Source: JBPYCR01 sp051846915
Lineage (GTDB): Bacteria > Bacillota > Bacilli > Bacillales > Amphibacillaceae
Direction of reading: 5' to 3'
Assembly: GCF_051846915.1 (NCBI RefSeq)
Contig: NZ_JBPYCR010000012.1
Span: forward strand, 1 to 64,000
DNA: 64,000 nt
Positions 26,444 to 35,523 of the stretch are shown here, in pieces. A program made the position numbers and the translations under genes. Under the pieces are notes generated by a model, which worked only from the letters and a program-made list of their open reading frames with translations, was not told where the DNA came from and did no database searches. The number at the start of each line of letters is the position of its first letter. The first letter of the stretch is position 1.

Positions 26444-28360
26444 CTACTCTTGAATAGCTTTTACAGCTAAATCATTTTCTGTTACGTTATTTTTATCTTT
26501 TCTGTATTGAATGTACATTATTGCTATATGCACAATTTGTAATCCCAAACAAATAATGGATATATACGTTGTCCCTGACACGATTCCAATCGAAAGAATG
26601 GCTAGTACTAATCGTTTCATCCAGCTGATTCTTTCAAAGAAAGCTCCAATTACAGCTGCACCTAATCCAACAATAGCTATTGCAGTGAGAACAAAAACGA
26701 GAAGTGTTTCAGACAATGCGTAATCACCTTGGCCTAATAACAACGCTGGGTTTGCAATGAATATATACGGAACAACAAATCCAGCAAATGCATACTTAAC
26801 ACTAAATAAAGCTGTTTTTAATGGTGGTGACCCCGCTATGTTTGCTGCTGCAAAAGCTGTTACACCAACAGGTGGTGTAATATCAGCCAAGATCGCAAAA
26901 TAGTATATGAACAAATGTACATACAGGAGTGGAATATCAAATGCTGATAATGCCCCAACTGCTACTGTAGCGGTAATGATGTATGATGGAGTTGCTGGAA
27001 TACCTGCACCTAGTACAATTACTGTAATCATCACTAGAACAAGTGCAATTCCCAATACTCCGAATGAATATTTAGTAATCAAATTTCCTAAAGATAATGC
27101 AAGCCCGGTTTGGTTAACAACCGCAACCATCATCCCTGCACCAGCTAAAGCAGCTGCTATAACTGCACCACTCTTCGTCGCATACTCAAGTGCCCGTATT
27201 AAAGTGGTTACTTTGAATTTTTTTCCACTGACTATAATCCATATAATCAACATCGCTACAATAGATGTAGCCGAGGCTTTCGCTGGTGATATTCCCCCTA
27301 TAAGTAGCCAAACCATGATAATAAATGGAATAATTAGTGGTAATCGTTTAAAAATACTCTTCCAACCTACACTCCACTCTATCGGAGCAGATTTAATATC
27401 ATTTTTTACAGCTTCAAAATGAACCGTTGTAGTTACACCGATATAGTATAAAATGCCGGCTAAGATTGCTGCTTGAATAACAATCAAGTAACTCGTTGAT
27501 GTTATTTCCGCCATAATAAAAGCTCCCGCACCCATTATCGGTGGTAAGAAAGGGCCACCCGCACTAGCAACCGCTTCAATCGCCCCGGAACTAGTTTTAT
27601 TGTAGCCTACCTTTTTCATAAGTGGTACAGTGAAACTGCCTGTTGAATAAACATCAGCCACACCACTTCCAGAGATACTTCCATAAAGGCCGCTGGAAAG
27701 TACAGCTACTTTTGCCGGTCCTCCACGGTACTTACCAGCAATCATGACAGAAATATCCATAAAGAACTGTCCGACACCTGAGCGAATCATTATTGCAGCA
27801 AATAGTATAAAAACAAAAATTATTGTGGCGCCAATTCCTGTTAAAAACCCATATATACCTTGATCCGCCGATAAAAACATCAGCTCGGTTACTTGATCTA
27901 CACTATAGGCTTTCGCTTTCAGAGGTCCCGGTAAATATGGTGCCGCAAACATATACAAAAGTAGTAATGTAATAAGTCCAGCAAATATGCTGGAGACAGC
28001 ACGTCTACATGCTTCAATTACGAGTAGAACGATCATAATTCCTAAAATTAACTGAACCGTTGTTACTGGATCTACTAGTTCTACTCTTCGGGCTAAAGAG
28101 TCACTTTGTATCATTAAATATAGGCTGGGAAGCAGTGCAAGAACAGCTAAAATCCAATCAAAAACACTTGGCAATTCACTTTTTTGATAGCGCTTTCCCG
28201 GAAATACCAAAAAAGCGATTGGAAGCAACAGCATCACATGCGTAGCGCGTTGAAAGCGAGGTTCAAAAGAACCATAATATGCTGTATATAAATGAAAGAC
28301 TGCTGTTATGATTGCCCAAATACCTAGAATGATAGCGAGCTTCCCATTAAATTGGCGCAT
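26444..28360 (-). CDS. TRAP transporter permease, 4TM/12TM fusion
   Basis: About 638 aa from the ATG at 28360 (AAAGG nine bases upstream; another ATG at 28369 is too close). It fuses the small (DctQ-like) and large (DctM-like) membrane subunits, as is standard for TAXI systems, and has roughly 16-18 hydrophobic segments. Typical large-subunit blocks: SVMIAGKYRGGPAKVAVLSS, GSGVADVYSTGSFTVPLMK, EAVASAGGPFLPPIMGAGAF. It takes up solute with a Na+ gradient. First gene of the operon permease - binding protein - EutA-like - dapB-like. Confidence 0.9.
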   Translation of the reverse strand: MRQFNGKLAIILGIWAIITAVFHLYTAYYGSFEPRFQRATHVMLLLPIAFLVFPGKRYQKSELPSVFDWILAVLALLPSLYLMIQSDSLARRVELVDPVTTVQLILGIMIVLLVIEACRRAVSSIFAGLITLLLLYMFAAPYLPGPLKAKAYSVDQVTELMFLSADQGIYGFLTGIGATIIFVFILFAAIMIRSGVGQFFMDISVMIAGKYRGGPAKVAVLSSGLYGSISGSGVADVYSTGSFTVPLMKKVGYNKTSSGAIEAVASAGGPFLPPIMGAGAFIMAEITSTSYLIVIQAAILAGILYYIGVTTTVHFEAVKNDIKSAPIEWSVGWKSIFKRLPLIIPFIIMVWLLIGGISPAKASATSIVAMLIIWIIVSGKKFKVTTLIRALEYATKSGAVIAAALAGAGMMVAVVNQTGLALSLGNLITKYSFGVLGIALVLVMITVIVLGAGIPATPSYIITATVAVGALSAFDIPLLYVHLFIYYFAILADITPPVGVTAFAAANIAGSPPLKTALFSVKYAFAGFVVPYIFIANPALLLGQGDYALSETLLVFVLTAIAIVGLGAAVIGAFFERISWMKRLVLAILSIGIVSGTTYISIICLGLQIVHIAIMYIQYRKDKNNVTENDLAVKAIQE

Positions 28361-28540
28361 ATCGTACATCCTTTCCTTTCAGAATATAGGCAATTTTCAA
28401 ATTAAAACTCAATCATCATATGTCAGTTTTAGAGTTTAAAAGACAATTAGCGTTATCAATTACAACAAGTCATGTTAAATGGAATTTAATGATACCTAAT
28501 TCATCAATTAAAACAACTGCATTCATACTAGCTAATATCA

Positions 28541-28569
28541 GGAAGCGGGTTTGACGCCGCTTCCATTTT
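28541..28569. terminator. Hairpin terminator between doeA and the TRAP operon
   Basis: GGAAGCGG (28541-28548) pairs perfectly with CCGCTTCC (28557-28564), eight-base loop. The T-run follows on the plus-strand side (ATTTTT); leftwards, in the direction of doeA, the following bases are less T-rich. It separates doeA from the transporter operon. Confidence 0.7.
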
Positions 28570-28605
28570 TACAAATAGTTTTTATTTTCGCAATCTCGCA
28601 TTCTA

Positions 28606-29781
28606 TTACTTTACAAACAACTGACGCGGAATATCTCCTAATACTTCATACCCATCCTCTTTTACAATGAATGACTGACTAATTTCCATGCCTATTCCGT
28701 CTAGCCACATGCCAGGGATAATATGAAGTGTCATATTCGGCTGTAGAACGGTTTTGTCTCCTGGTCTAATACTAACTGTTTCTTCACCCCAAGATGGCGG
28801 GAAGTTAAGACCAACAGAATAACCGATTCGAGATTCTTTCTTAAAGCCTTTTTTCTCAATCGACTTTCTCCAAGCCGCTTCAACTTCTTCTGCTGTAACA
28901 CCTTCTTTTACTACGTCTAATGCCTCGTTAATTCCTTCAATACAAACATCAGCTAAATGTTTTAGCTCGTCACTTGGCTCTCCAATCGATACCGTTCTAG
29001 CCATTGGTACATTATAGCGACGGTATGCCCCCGCCATTTCAATAATTGATGGCTCGCCTTGTACTAAAGGCTCGTCCGTCCAAGTCATATGACAAGCAGA
29101 TGTTTGCTCCCCACTTGGAAGTAATGGAACGTGACCCGGATAATCTCCACCGAATTCCTCCGTGCCTACCGTTGAAACATAATTAATATCAGCCACGACA
29201 TCACACTGTCTTACACCTGCGGCAATCTTATCAATCCCGGCTTGCATTGCTTTAGCCGCAATAATGCCGGCACGTCGCATATACTCGATTTCTATGTCAG
29301 ATTTGACAATTTTCACCCAGTTGACAAGGCCATGGCCGTCTTTAATGGTAGCGTTCGGTAAACCTTGAGTTAATCGCATATAGCATTTTGCCGTAAAATA
29401 ATAGGTATCAAATTCCATACCAATGTTTTTATTATCTAATTTTCTCTCTTTCAACACCGTACAAACATAGTCCATTGGATGTTTTGTTGTTGACTGGACA
29501 TGATCGTCCGGATATGCAATTATATTTTCTTCTTTTAACCATGTCGTAAATTGTGCTGCCGTTCTATCTATTCCACGACCAACCCAGATTGGCTCCTCTT
29601 CATCCAAAGCTACAATCAGCATTTGATGAACATAAAATGACCAAGCGTCATACCCTGTTAAATAACACATATTTCCGGGATTTGTGATTAGAAGAACATC
29701 TATGCCTTTCTCTTCCATGCTTTTTTTTGTATTTGCTAATCTCTCTTTATATTCGGGAACCGAAAAATACATCATACCCAA
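28606..29781 (-). CDS. doeA: Ectoine hydrolase (DoeA/EutD), M24 peptidase family
   Basis: About 391 aa from TTG at 29781 (AGGAG ten bases upstream; ATG at 29805 gives 399). DoeA opens the ectoine ring to N-acetyl-2,4-diaminobutyrate. The pita-bread M24 fold with N-terminal creatinase-like domain is visible, and the blocks I recall from Halomonas DoeA are all here: YLTGYDAWSFYVHQ, LVNWVKIVKSDIEIEYMRRAG, EEFGGDYPGHVPLLPSGEQT, EMAGAYRRYNVPMARTVSIG, GYSVGLNFPPSWGE and the end GDIPRQLFVK. DddP-type DMSP lyase belongs to the same superfamily but lacks this pattern as I remember it. Own promoter; divergent Lrp-type regulator as in doe/eut clusters. DoeB/EutE deacetylase is absent next to it. Confidence 0.85.
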   Translation of the reverse strand: MGMMYFSVPEYKERLANTKKSMEEKGIDVLLITNPGNMCYLTGYDAWSFYVHQMLIVALDEEEPIWVGRGIDRTAAQFTTWLKEENIIAYPDDHVQSTTKHPMDYVCTVLKERKLDNKNIGMEFDTYYFTAKCYMRLTQGLPNATIKDGHGLVNWVKIVKSDIEIEYMRRAGIIAAKAMQAGIDKIAAGVRQCDVVADINYVSTVGTEEFGGDYPGHVPLLPSGEQTSACHMTWTDEPLVQGEPSIIEMAGAYRRYNVPMARTVSIGEPSDELKHLADVCIEGINEALDVVKEGVTAEEVEAAWRKSIEKKGFKKESRIGYSVGLNFPPSWGEETVSIRPGDKTVLQPNMTLHIIPGMWLDGIGMEISQSFIVKEDGYEVLGDIPRQLFVK

Positions 29782-29893
29782 CTGTACCCATCTCCTTTTC
29801 GTCATTAAAATGTTACTGTGAAAACCTTCTAGAGTATGTAATTATTCCCCCTTACCCAATTTTCTTAATTTTTATTGTATTGGGTTAGATTTG

Positions 29894-29922
29894 ATATTAC
29901 TAAATAAATAAATTAATGTCAA
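29894..29922 (-). promoter_or_regulatory. SigA promoter of doeA
   Basis: On the minus strand TTGACA (29922-29917), a 17-base spacer and TAATAT (29899-29894). Start of transcription is expected near 29887, about 105 bases before the TTG start codon. Strong -35 match. Confidence 0.75.
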
Positions 29923-29970
29923 TATATTTTTATCATATAAGTCTATTTTTTTATTTTTTTCTTTCTTTAT

Positions 29971-30000
29971 GAAACCATATAAAGATCACGGTTTCTTTTT
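29971..30000 (+). promoter_or_regulatory. Terminator-like hairpin in the doeA/lrp divergent region
   Basis: GAAACC (29971-29976) and GGTTTC (29990-29995) followed by TTTTT. Read on the plus strand, it looks like a short intrinsic terminator 117 bases before the Lrp-type gene, just behind the divergent doeA promoter. It may stop antisense readthrough from further left, or act as a leader attenuator if the regulator gene is transcribed from upstream of it. Confidence 0.45.
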
Positions 30001-30116
30001 GGGTAAATAACCATTATAATAAAATAACTGTAAATTTTTGTTTGAACACACATATTATGCTAAAGTTAAAATAATTAAGAATAGTTGTATCAATAAATTA
30101 GTAGGAGTCTGATTGG

Positions 30117-30566
30117 ATGAAGTATGATAACATCGACAAGCAATTATTAGAAGAACTTATTAAGGATGGACGCATTTCTTACGTAGAGCTAGCTGAAAAA
30201 GTGAATTTATCTCGTGTTGCAGTCAAGGATAGGATCGAAAGCTTAAAAAGTAAGGGTATCATCGAAAAGTTCAGTGTTGTTATTAACTCAGAGAAAATCG
30301 GAAAACGCGTTTCCGCCTTCTTTGATATTGATGTGGAACCGAACCGGTTACAGGAAGTTGCCCAAAACTTGGCTGATAATCCAAGTGTGGCAAGTATTTA
30401 TCAAATGACTGGGCCAAGTACGTTGCATACGCATGTACTTGTTGAAAATTTTAAAATGCTAGAAATATTTATTAACAATGAATTATATTCTGTTAAAGGC
30501 ATAACCAGGGTAGATAGCCATGTTATACTGAAGCGATTTAAAAGTCGAACAGGTTACAAACTGTAA
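30117..30566 (+). CDS. Lrp/AsnC-family regulator (DoeX-like position)
   Basis: 149 aa. Residues 1-55 are the AsnC-type helix-turn-helix (MKYDNIDKQLLEELIKDGR, YVELAEKVNLSRVAVKDRIE), and 65-145 the RAM/ACT-like ligand domain (FFDIDVEPNRL, SIYQMTGPSTLHTHVLVE). It binds DNA as an octamer or dimer and responds to amino acids. In proteobacterial ectoine catabolism an Asp/Lrp-type regulator (DoeX/AsnC) controls the doe/eut genes in response to ectoine-derived diamino acids; here it is divergent from doeA. Ligand is inferred. GGAG precedes the ATG and a strong terminator follows. Confidence 0.85.
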   Translation: MKYDNIDKQLLEELIKDGRISYVELAEKVNLSRVAVKDRIESLKSKGIIEKFSVVINSEKIGKRVSAFFDIDVEPNRLQEVAQNLADNPSVASIYQMTGPSTLHTHVLVENFKMLEIFINNELYSVKGITRVDSHVILKRFKSRTGYKL

Positions 30567-30659
30567 ATGAAGATTATAGTTCATCGTTACGTTATTAAAT
30601 TTAAACCTAATTTTATATCGTTTTCAAAACCTCCGCATTACTTCTTTTACGGGAGTGTA

Positions 30660-30715
30660 AACTGAACTGTGTAAGTGGGAAAGTGTACGCCTCTTCCTTC
30701 GCAGTTCAGTTTTTG
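30660..30715 (+). terminator. Terminator after the Lrp-type gene
   Basis: AAACTGAACTG (30660-30670) pairs with CAGTTCAGTTT (30703-30713), 11 bp, followed by T residues. The loop of 32 bases can itself fold weakly (GGGAAAG with CTCTTCC). Located 94 bp after the stop codon at 30566. Confidence 0.82.
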
Positions 30716-31034
30716 TATTGGAAGCAAATATCTAGCGTTTGGGTGTTTATTTTATTATCCAAGCCTAAAGAGATTAAAGATCACCTAAGTTATGAAGCAA
30801 GTATTAAAAAACTACCAACAAGAATGTATAAGGGTGCCACGAAACTATCATGATTCCTTTAATCCGGACCTAATATCAAGCCAAAAAAAGAGCATTCCCT
30901 GAAGAAATGCCTAATTCAAACTTTTATTTTAACATCATTTAGGTCTCAACATAACTCTTATTCCTCTAAGCCATTACTTAACTTCGGAAGCTAACATCTA
31001 CTTTTTATGACCAAAGGGTAAATTAATTTGATTC

Positions 31035-31063
31035 TTGACTTACATTATGAATAATTATATAAT
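31035..31063 (+). promoter_or_regulatory. SigA promoter of the creatininase-family gene
   Basis: TTGACT (31035-31040), 17-base spacer, TATAAT (31058-31063). Near-consensus, 95 bases before the start codon. The remainder of the 30716-31034 gap shows no gene. Confidence 0.8.
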
Positions 31064-31157
31064 TCTTATAAGTTAAATGTTTGCAATTTTTTTATATAGA
31101 TTGAAAGAATACCAATCTAAGACCTAATTACATAATACATTATTGGAGGACTGGAAA

Positions 31158-31916
31158 ATGAACGCATTTATTTTGCCAAAAATGACTTGGCCGGAAGTAA
31201 AGGAAGCATTAAAAACAGCAGAGGTTGCACTAATTCCAATAGGCGCACAAGAACAACATGGTCATTTGATAGCTGAAGGCTGTGATTCATATCGCGCAGA
31301 AGCATTTTCAGCACGTTTAGCCGAGAAATGTTTTCCTAAAGTGATTGTTACACCAACAATTAATTATGGGATTTCTCCGCATCATATGGACTTTCCAGGC
31401 ACAATCACCCTTAGACCTGAAACTTTAATTAACTTATTAGAAGACATAGTTTCTAGTTTAAATAAACATGGTATTAAGAAGTTTCTTTTCGTTAACGGAC
31501 ATGGCGGGAATAATGCACCAATGGCTGTAGCTGCAGAAAACATAGCACGTAAATACGACGTTGAAATTGGTCACACCTTATTTGTACGTGCTGCGAAAAA
31601 TACTATTAAAGAAGAGATTCATTCTGAATACTTTGGTCATGCTTGTGAACGGGAAGTTTCCGAGTGCTTATACATGGTTCCAGAAATCGTAAGAAAAGAT
31701 CGAATCGAAAAGGCAGACATGTATGACTCATTTACCGTTAAATATGCCGAAGATAACTACGTGACATTAGTACACCAATTCAATGAACTAACTAAAAACG
31801 GCAATTTGGGGGATCCTACAAAAGGAAGCTATGAATTAGGTGAAAAGATTATTGAAGAGGCATTAGAAAACATATCCATATTCATTGATGAATTCATTGC
31901 ATCCAAACGTTCTTAA
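31158..31916 (+). CDS. Creatininase-family amidohydrolase
   Basis: 252 aa from the ATG at 31158, GGAGG upstream. Metal-dependent hydrolase fold of creatinine amidohydrolase, which opens cyclic amides or cleaves amide bonds. Metal-binding blocks: IPIGAQEQHGHLIAEGCDSY (residues ~30-48), NYGISPHHMDFPGT, FVNGHGGNN (~115) and the Glu in ACEREVSE. Many relatives do not act on creatinine but on other cyclic amides, formamides or mycofactocin-type peptides. Location next to the Lrp-type gene and doeA makes it a candidate for deacetylating the ectoine hydrolysis product. Own strong promoter; substrate unknown. Confidence 0.82.
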   Translation: MNAFILPKMTWPEVKEALKTAEVALIPIGAQEQHGHLIAEGCDSYRAEAFSARLAEKCFPKVIVTPTINYGISPHHMDFPGTITLRPETLINLLEDIVSSLNKHGIKKFLFVNGHGGNNAPMAVAAENIARKYDVEIGHTLFVRAAKNTIKEEIHSEYFGHACEREVSECLYMVPEIVRKDRIEKADMYDSFTVKYAEDNYVTLVHQFNELTKNGNLGDPTKGSYELGEKIIEEALENISIFIDEFIASKRS

Positions 31917-31930
31917 TATGAATTATTTTG

Positions 31931-31970
31931 TAGACCCTTGGAAACTCGACTCCTCGGGTCTATATTTATT
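31931..31970 (+). terminator. Terminator after the creatininase-family gene
   Basis: TAGACCC (31931-31937) pairs with GGGTCTA (31956-31962), then TATTTATTTT. Located 15 bp behind the stop codon. Confidence 0.7.
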
Positions 31971-32006
31971 TTCTCTTAGCATGTATATTGTCATCTGTGT
32001 TTTATT

Positions 32007-32168
32007 AAGAAAAGCGCAAGCGCCCTGTTCAGCCCCGACAAGCTTAAGCAAGAATTCGTAGTGACGGTTTTTGTCACGAAGAATTATTGCTTAAGACCTC
32101 GAGGGGCTGGGCGCTTAAGCTAGACAGCTATGCGCGAAATTTTTATACTTTCTGACCTTATAAAAAAA
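32007..32168. repeat. Dispersed structured repeat, copy 4
   Basis: Full unit. Arms AGCGCAAGCGCCC and GGGCGCTTAAGCT, middle stem CAGCCCC with GGGGCTG, stem CTTAAGCA with TGCTTAAG, and apical hairpin GTGAC/GTCAC (32061-32077), where copies 2 and 3 have GTGGC/GCCAC. It lies between convergent genes (creatininase family, amidase). Confidence 0.85.
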
Positions 32169-32195
32169 TACATGAGGAGTGCATTTGTTCCATAA

Positions 32196-33575
32196 TTACT
32201 CCATTGACTCAATCACTTTGGCAACTTGCAAGACAAGTTCTTCCTGAAAAGGTGCTCCCATCACTTGTACTCCTACTGGCATCCCTTTACTAAACCCGCA
32301 CGGAACAGATATCGCCGGTATTCCTATCAGTGTTGCAGGTCTTATTAACCGACTTCCTAAATCATAAATGCTTACCTTACTATTATTCACCCATACGTCA
32401 TCATCACCAACTGCAGGTGCTGTAAATGGTACGGATGGGGCAATAAGAACATCTACTTTTTCAAAAATCCGCTTGAACTCTTGACGTATCTCTTCCCTTT
32501 TCTGTTGCGCTTTTATATAATCGACCGCCGGGATTTCCTTTCCACGCTCCAATCGTTCCCGCACATCACTACCAAAATCGCCAGCATGAGCACGCAAGTT
32601 TTTCTCATGTACAACACTTGCTTCTGCAGCGACTGTTTTAGCATAGGTTTCCGCAGTTTCAGCGAACGTATCCAGATGTACTAATTCCGTTTTTGCCCCC
32701 ACAGACGACATAAACCGAATAACTTTTTTAACTTTTTCAGCTATTTCATTGTCTACACCTGTAAAAAACTGTTCTTCGTCTATTCCTATTACTAAATCCT
32801 TCATATTACTAATTTCATGTTTCGCATATTCTACAGAGGCTGTATGAATCGAATCGGGATCGGATGGATCATAGCCGGCTATACGGTTAAATAATAGCGC
32901 CGCGTCATCAACCGTTTTTGTTATTGGTCCAATATGATCCAACGTTCTGGCCAAAGGAAAACAACCATATTTACTAACACTCCCATACGTTGGTTTTAGT
33001 GATACAACACCACAAAAAGCTGCCGGAGCACGAAGAGAACCACCTGTTTCAGTACCGAGAGAAGCAATTGTCATATTGGCACTAACGGCAGCAGCAGAAC
33101 CTCCGCTCGATCCACCGGGAATTTTGTTCATGTCCCAAGGATTACGGCAAGTTCCATAATGTGGATTTGTCGTCGTAACTCCATACGCATACTCATGCAT
33201 ATTAAGCGACCCCGTAAAAATAACTCCCTGTTGTTTCAACTTTTTTACAACGGTTGCATCATACGTTGGCGTAAAGTCCTTATGAATGCGTGAACCTACT
33301 GTCATCTTTTTACCTTTAAAGTAAAAAATATCCTTCAGTGCCATTGGAATACCATGTAATGGGCCGATATATTTCCCTTTAACAATATCCGCTTCGGCCT
33401 GCTTTGCACACGACATCGCTTCATTACTATCGACTCGTATGTAAGCATTAATTAAATCATTTTTACCTTCAATTTCATCTATGACGGCAGTTGTAATTTC
33501 AACCGGAGAAACTTCTTTACTTTGGATTAACGACGCAAGCTCCGTAATGGACTTTTTAGCTAGTTGTTTGTTCAA
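32196..33575 (-). CDS. Amidase-signature hydrolase (1)
   Basis: 459 aa, amidase-signature family (GatA-like fold). The Ser-Ser-Lys triad is visible: Lys in PMALKDIF (~78), the glycine/serine loop GGSSGGSAAA (~153), and the nucleophile Ser in SLGTETGGSLRAPAAF (~178). It hydrolyses an amide of unknown nature; it is not GatA because no gatB/gatC accompany it. TTG start with AAGGAGG. Last gene of the operon dctP-dctQ-dctM-amidase, so its substrate is probably what that transporter imports. Confidence 0.87.
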   Translation of the reverse strand: MNKQLAKKSITELASLIQSKEVSPVEITTAVIDEIEGKNDLINAYIRVDSNEAMSCAKQAEADIVKGKYIGPLHGIPMALKDIFYFKGKKMTVGSRIHKDFTPTYDATVVKKLKQQGVIFTGSLNMHEYAYGVTTTNPHYGTCRNPWDMNKIPGGSSGGSAAAVSANMTIASLGTETGGSLRAPAAFCGVVSLKPTYGSVSKYGCFPLARTLDHIGPITKTVDDAALLFNRIAGYDPSDPDSIHTASVEYAKHEISNMKDLVIGIDEEQFFTGVDNEIAEKVKKVIRFMSSVGAKTELVHLDTFAETAETYAKTVAAEASVVHEKNLRAHAGDFGSDVRERLERGKEIPAVDYIKAQQKREEIRQEFKRIFEKVDVLIAPSVPFTAPAVGDDDVWVNNSKVSIYDLGSRLIRPATLIGIPAISVPCGFSKGMPVGVQVMGAPFQEELVLQVAKVIESME

Positions 33576-33686
33576 TAGTCATCCTCCTTGCTGCTACAGT
33601 ATACATCAGTCGAAAAAACACAAATAGTTAGTACTTAAATTCCTACTCTTAGTTTATTAACTATATAAAAAATTGTCCCTAATTAC

Positions 33687-34961
33687 CTATGAAAGAAAAA
33701 ACTCTGGTATGAACGTTACAATGGCTGGAATATAAGTAATAATAAGCAATACGACAATAGCCACTAATGCAAAAGGGATAATTGCTTTACTTAATCGAAC
33801 AAAAGATACCTTTGTAATTCCTGACACTACGAACAAAACCAAACCAACTGGAGGCGTAATCAAGCCTATTGTTAAATTGAGTGATACCACGACACCAAAA
33901 TGAATAGGGTCAATCCCTAATACTTCAACAACCGGCAGTAAAATCGGCACTAAAATAATAATTGCTGATAAAGGTTCCAAAAACATTCCTACTATAAGTA
34001 AAAGTATATTAATAATTAAAAGAATTACCCACGGTTTTTCCGAAATGGAAGTCAGCCCTTCAGCAATCATTTGTGGGATTCCTTCCATTGTAATTGTCCA
34101 ACTAAACACGCTAGCAGTGGAATTAATAATTAAAACCGAGGCACTGATTACACCTGTTCGAATCAATACATTTGGCATGTTTGAAATCTTTAACTCTTTG
34201 TAAACATACATTCCTACAATGAATGCAATAACACTCCCAATTGCACCAGCCTCAGTAGGAGTAAATTGGCCAGAAAAAATACCCCCTATGATTAAAAATG
34301 GAACGAGCAGTGCAGGTAGCGCCATTAGAAAACTTTTAAAAACTGTCTGCATGCTTGCTCTTTCTTTTACCGGGAATCCTTTTTTCTTCGCATAAATAAA
34401 AGCTAATGCAAAAAATCCAAGCGTCAGCATAATACCTGGGATAATACCTGCTAAAAATAAAGCCCCTATCGATGTACTAGCCGCTACACCATATAAAATA
34501 AAAATTAAACTCGGTGGAATAATAGGGCCCATAATAGAACCACCTGCTGTAACAGCTGCAGAATAATCCTCATCATAATTATCTTTTTTCATCTCTGGAA
34601 CCATGAAAGTACTTTGAATAGCGGCAACCGCATTAGCCGAACCAACAATTGCTGATAAAAAAGCACTTACCAATATATTTACATAGGCCAGCCCACCTCT
34701 TAGATGAGCAACGAGCGCGCGAGAAAAGTCAGCAAGTCTTTTTGTAATCCCACCACTATTCATAATTTCACCAGCGAGAACAAATAACGGAATCGCCAAT
34801 AAACTAAAATTATTAGGTGCAGATATCATTCGTTGAGGAATGGTTAAAAAGAAATCATAATTACCACTTACCAATAAATAAAATACACTCGTCAATCCTA
34901 AAACAAAAGCAACAGGGACACCTGCAAGTAAAAGAACCATAAAGATAAGGGCAATGGACAT
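33687..34961 (-). CDS. dctM: TRAP transporter large permease subunit DctM
   Basis: 424 aa from the ATG at 34961 (AAGGGGG upstream, two bases after the dctQ stop); a reading from 35066 would overlap dctQ. About 12 membrane segments with family blocks: VLAGEIMNSGGITKRL, SAFLSAIVGSANAVAA, AAVTAGGSIMGPIIPPS, VSLNLTIGLITPPVG. It forms the ion-coupled transport channel with DctQ. A Na+ gradient is the usual driving force. Confidence 0.92.
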   Translation of the reverse strand: MSIALIFMVLLLAGVPVAFVLGLTSVFYLLVSGNYDFFLTIPQRMISAPNNFSLLAIPLFVLAGEIMNSGGITKRLADFSRALVAHLRGGLAYVNILVSAFLSAIVGSANAVAAIQSTFMVPEMKKDNYDEDYSAAVTAGGSIMGPIIPPSLIFILYGVAASTSIGALFLAGIIPGIMLTLGFFALAFIYAKKKGFPVKERASMQTVFKSFLMALPALLVPFLIIGGIFSGQFTPTEAGAIGSVIAFIVGMYVYKELKISNMPNVLIRTGVISASVLIINSTASVFSWTITMEGIPQMIAEGLTSISEKPWVILLIINILLLIVGMFLEPLSAIIILVPILLPVVEVLGIDPIHFGVVVSLNLTIGLITPPVGLVLFVVSGITKVSFVRLSKAIIPFALVAIVVLLIITYIPAIVTFIPEFFLS

Positions 34962-34963
34962 CG

Positions 34964-35455
34964 TTATTCCCCCTTGTTTTTTGCCAACAATGTTTCCATG
35001 ATGGTATTTACAATATAGATAAACATGATAATGAAACCTGTAGGAACAGAAAGATTTACAAACCACATAGGTATACGAAGTGCAGGGGAAACTTGCATAA
35101 GTGCTGTTGGACTAAACACTTGTTTGAATCCAAAATAAATAGACACAACAACAAAAATTAGCACGAGAAAGTTTAAGATCAATCGATAATAATCCTGCCA
35201 TTCTTTCTTTGTTTTTGCCAAAAACAAATCAAACATAGCGAGCTCCCCATTTTTCATGGCCATACTCGCTCCGATAAAAGTAGTCCAAATCAAACAATAA
35301 CGAGCATATTCCTCACTCCAAAAAATGGAGAATCCTAAAAATGTACGACAAAAAACCTGCGCGATAATGACCAATGACATTGATCCAACTAGAAAGATAA
35401 GCATATATCTGGAAACGGCATATATGTAATTACTTAATTTACTAAGAATCAACAC
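34964..35455 (-). CDS. dctQ: TRAP transporter small permease subunit DctQ
   Basis: 163 aa with four membrane segments, the usual DctQ size. The block FWSEEYARYCLIWTTFIGAS near residue 45 is the family signature. TTG start with GGGAGG upstream. It is required for stability and function of DctM. Its start lies behind the 12-bp intercistronic hairpin that follows dctP. Confidence 0.9.
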   Translation of the reverse strand: MLILSKLSNYIYAVSRYMLIFLVGSMSLVIIAQVFCRTFLGFSIFWSEEYARYCLIWTTFIGASMAMKNGELAMFDLFLAKTKKEWQDYYRLILNFLVLIFVVVSIYFGFKQVFSPTALMQVSPALRIPMWFVNLSVPTGFIIMFIYIVNTIMETLLAKNKGE

Positions 35456-35480
35456 GCAACCTCCCTACTTGTTAAAAACT

Positions 35481-35511
35481 AAATAGGATAAGAAAGCACC
35501 TTATCCTATTT
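35481..35511 (-). terminator. Intercistronic hairpin between dctP and dctQ
   Basis: A perfect 12-bp stem (AAATAGGATAAG at 35481-35492, CTTATCCTATTT at 35500-35511) with a seven-base loop, 13 bp after dctP. It probably acts as a partial terminator or RNA-stabilising end that keeps the binding protein in excess over the permease. Confidence 0.75.
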
Positions 35512-35523
35512 AGCAACATTCTA

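Noticed and set aside
28455..28480. cre-like sequence upstream of the TAXI-TRAP operon
   Set aside because: Only about 13 of 16 positions fit, with the conserved CA missing. Too weak in AT-rich DNA.
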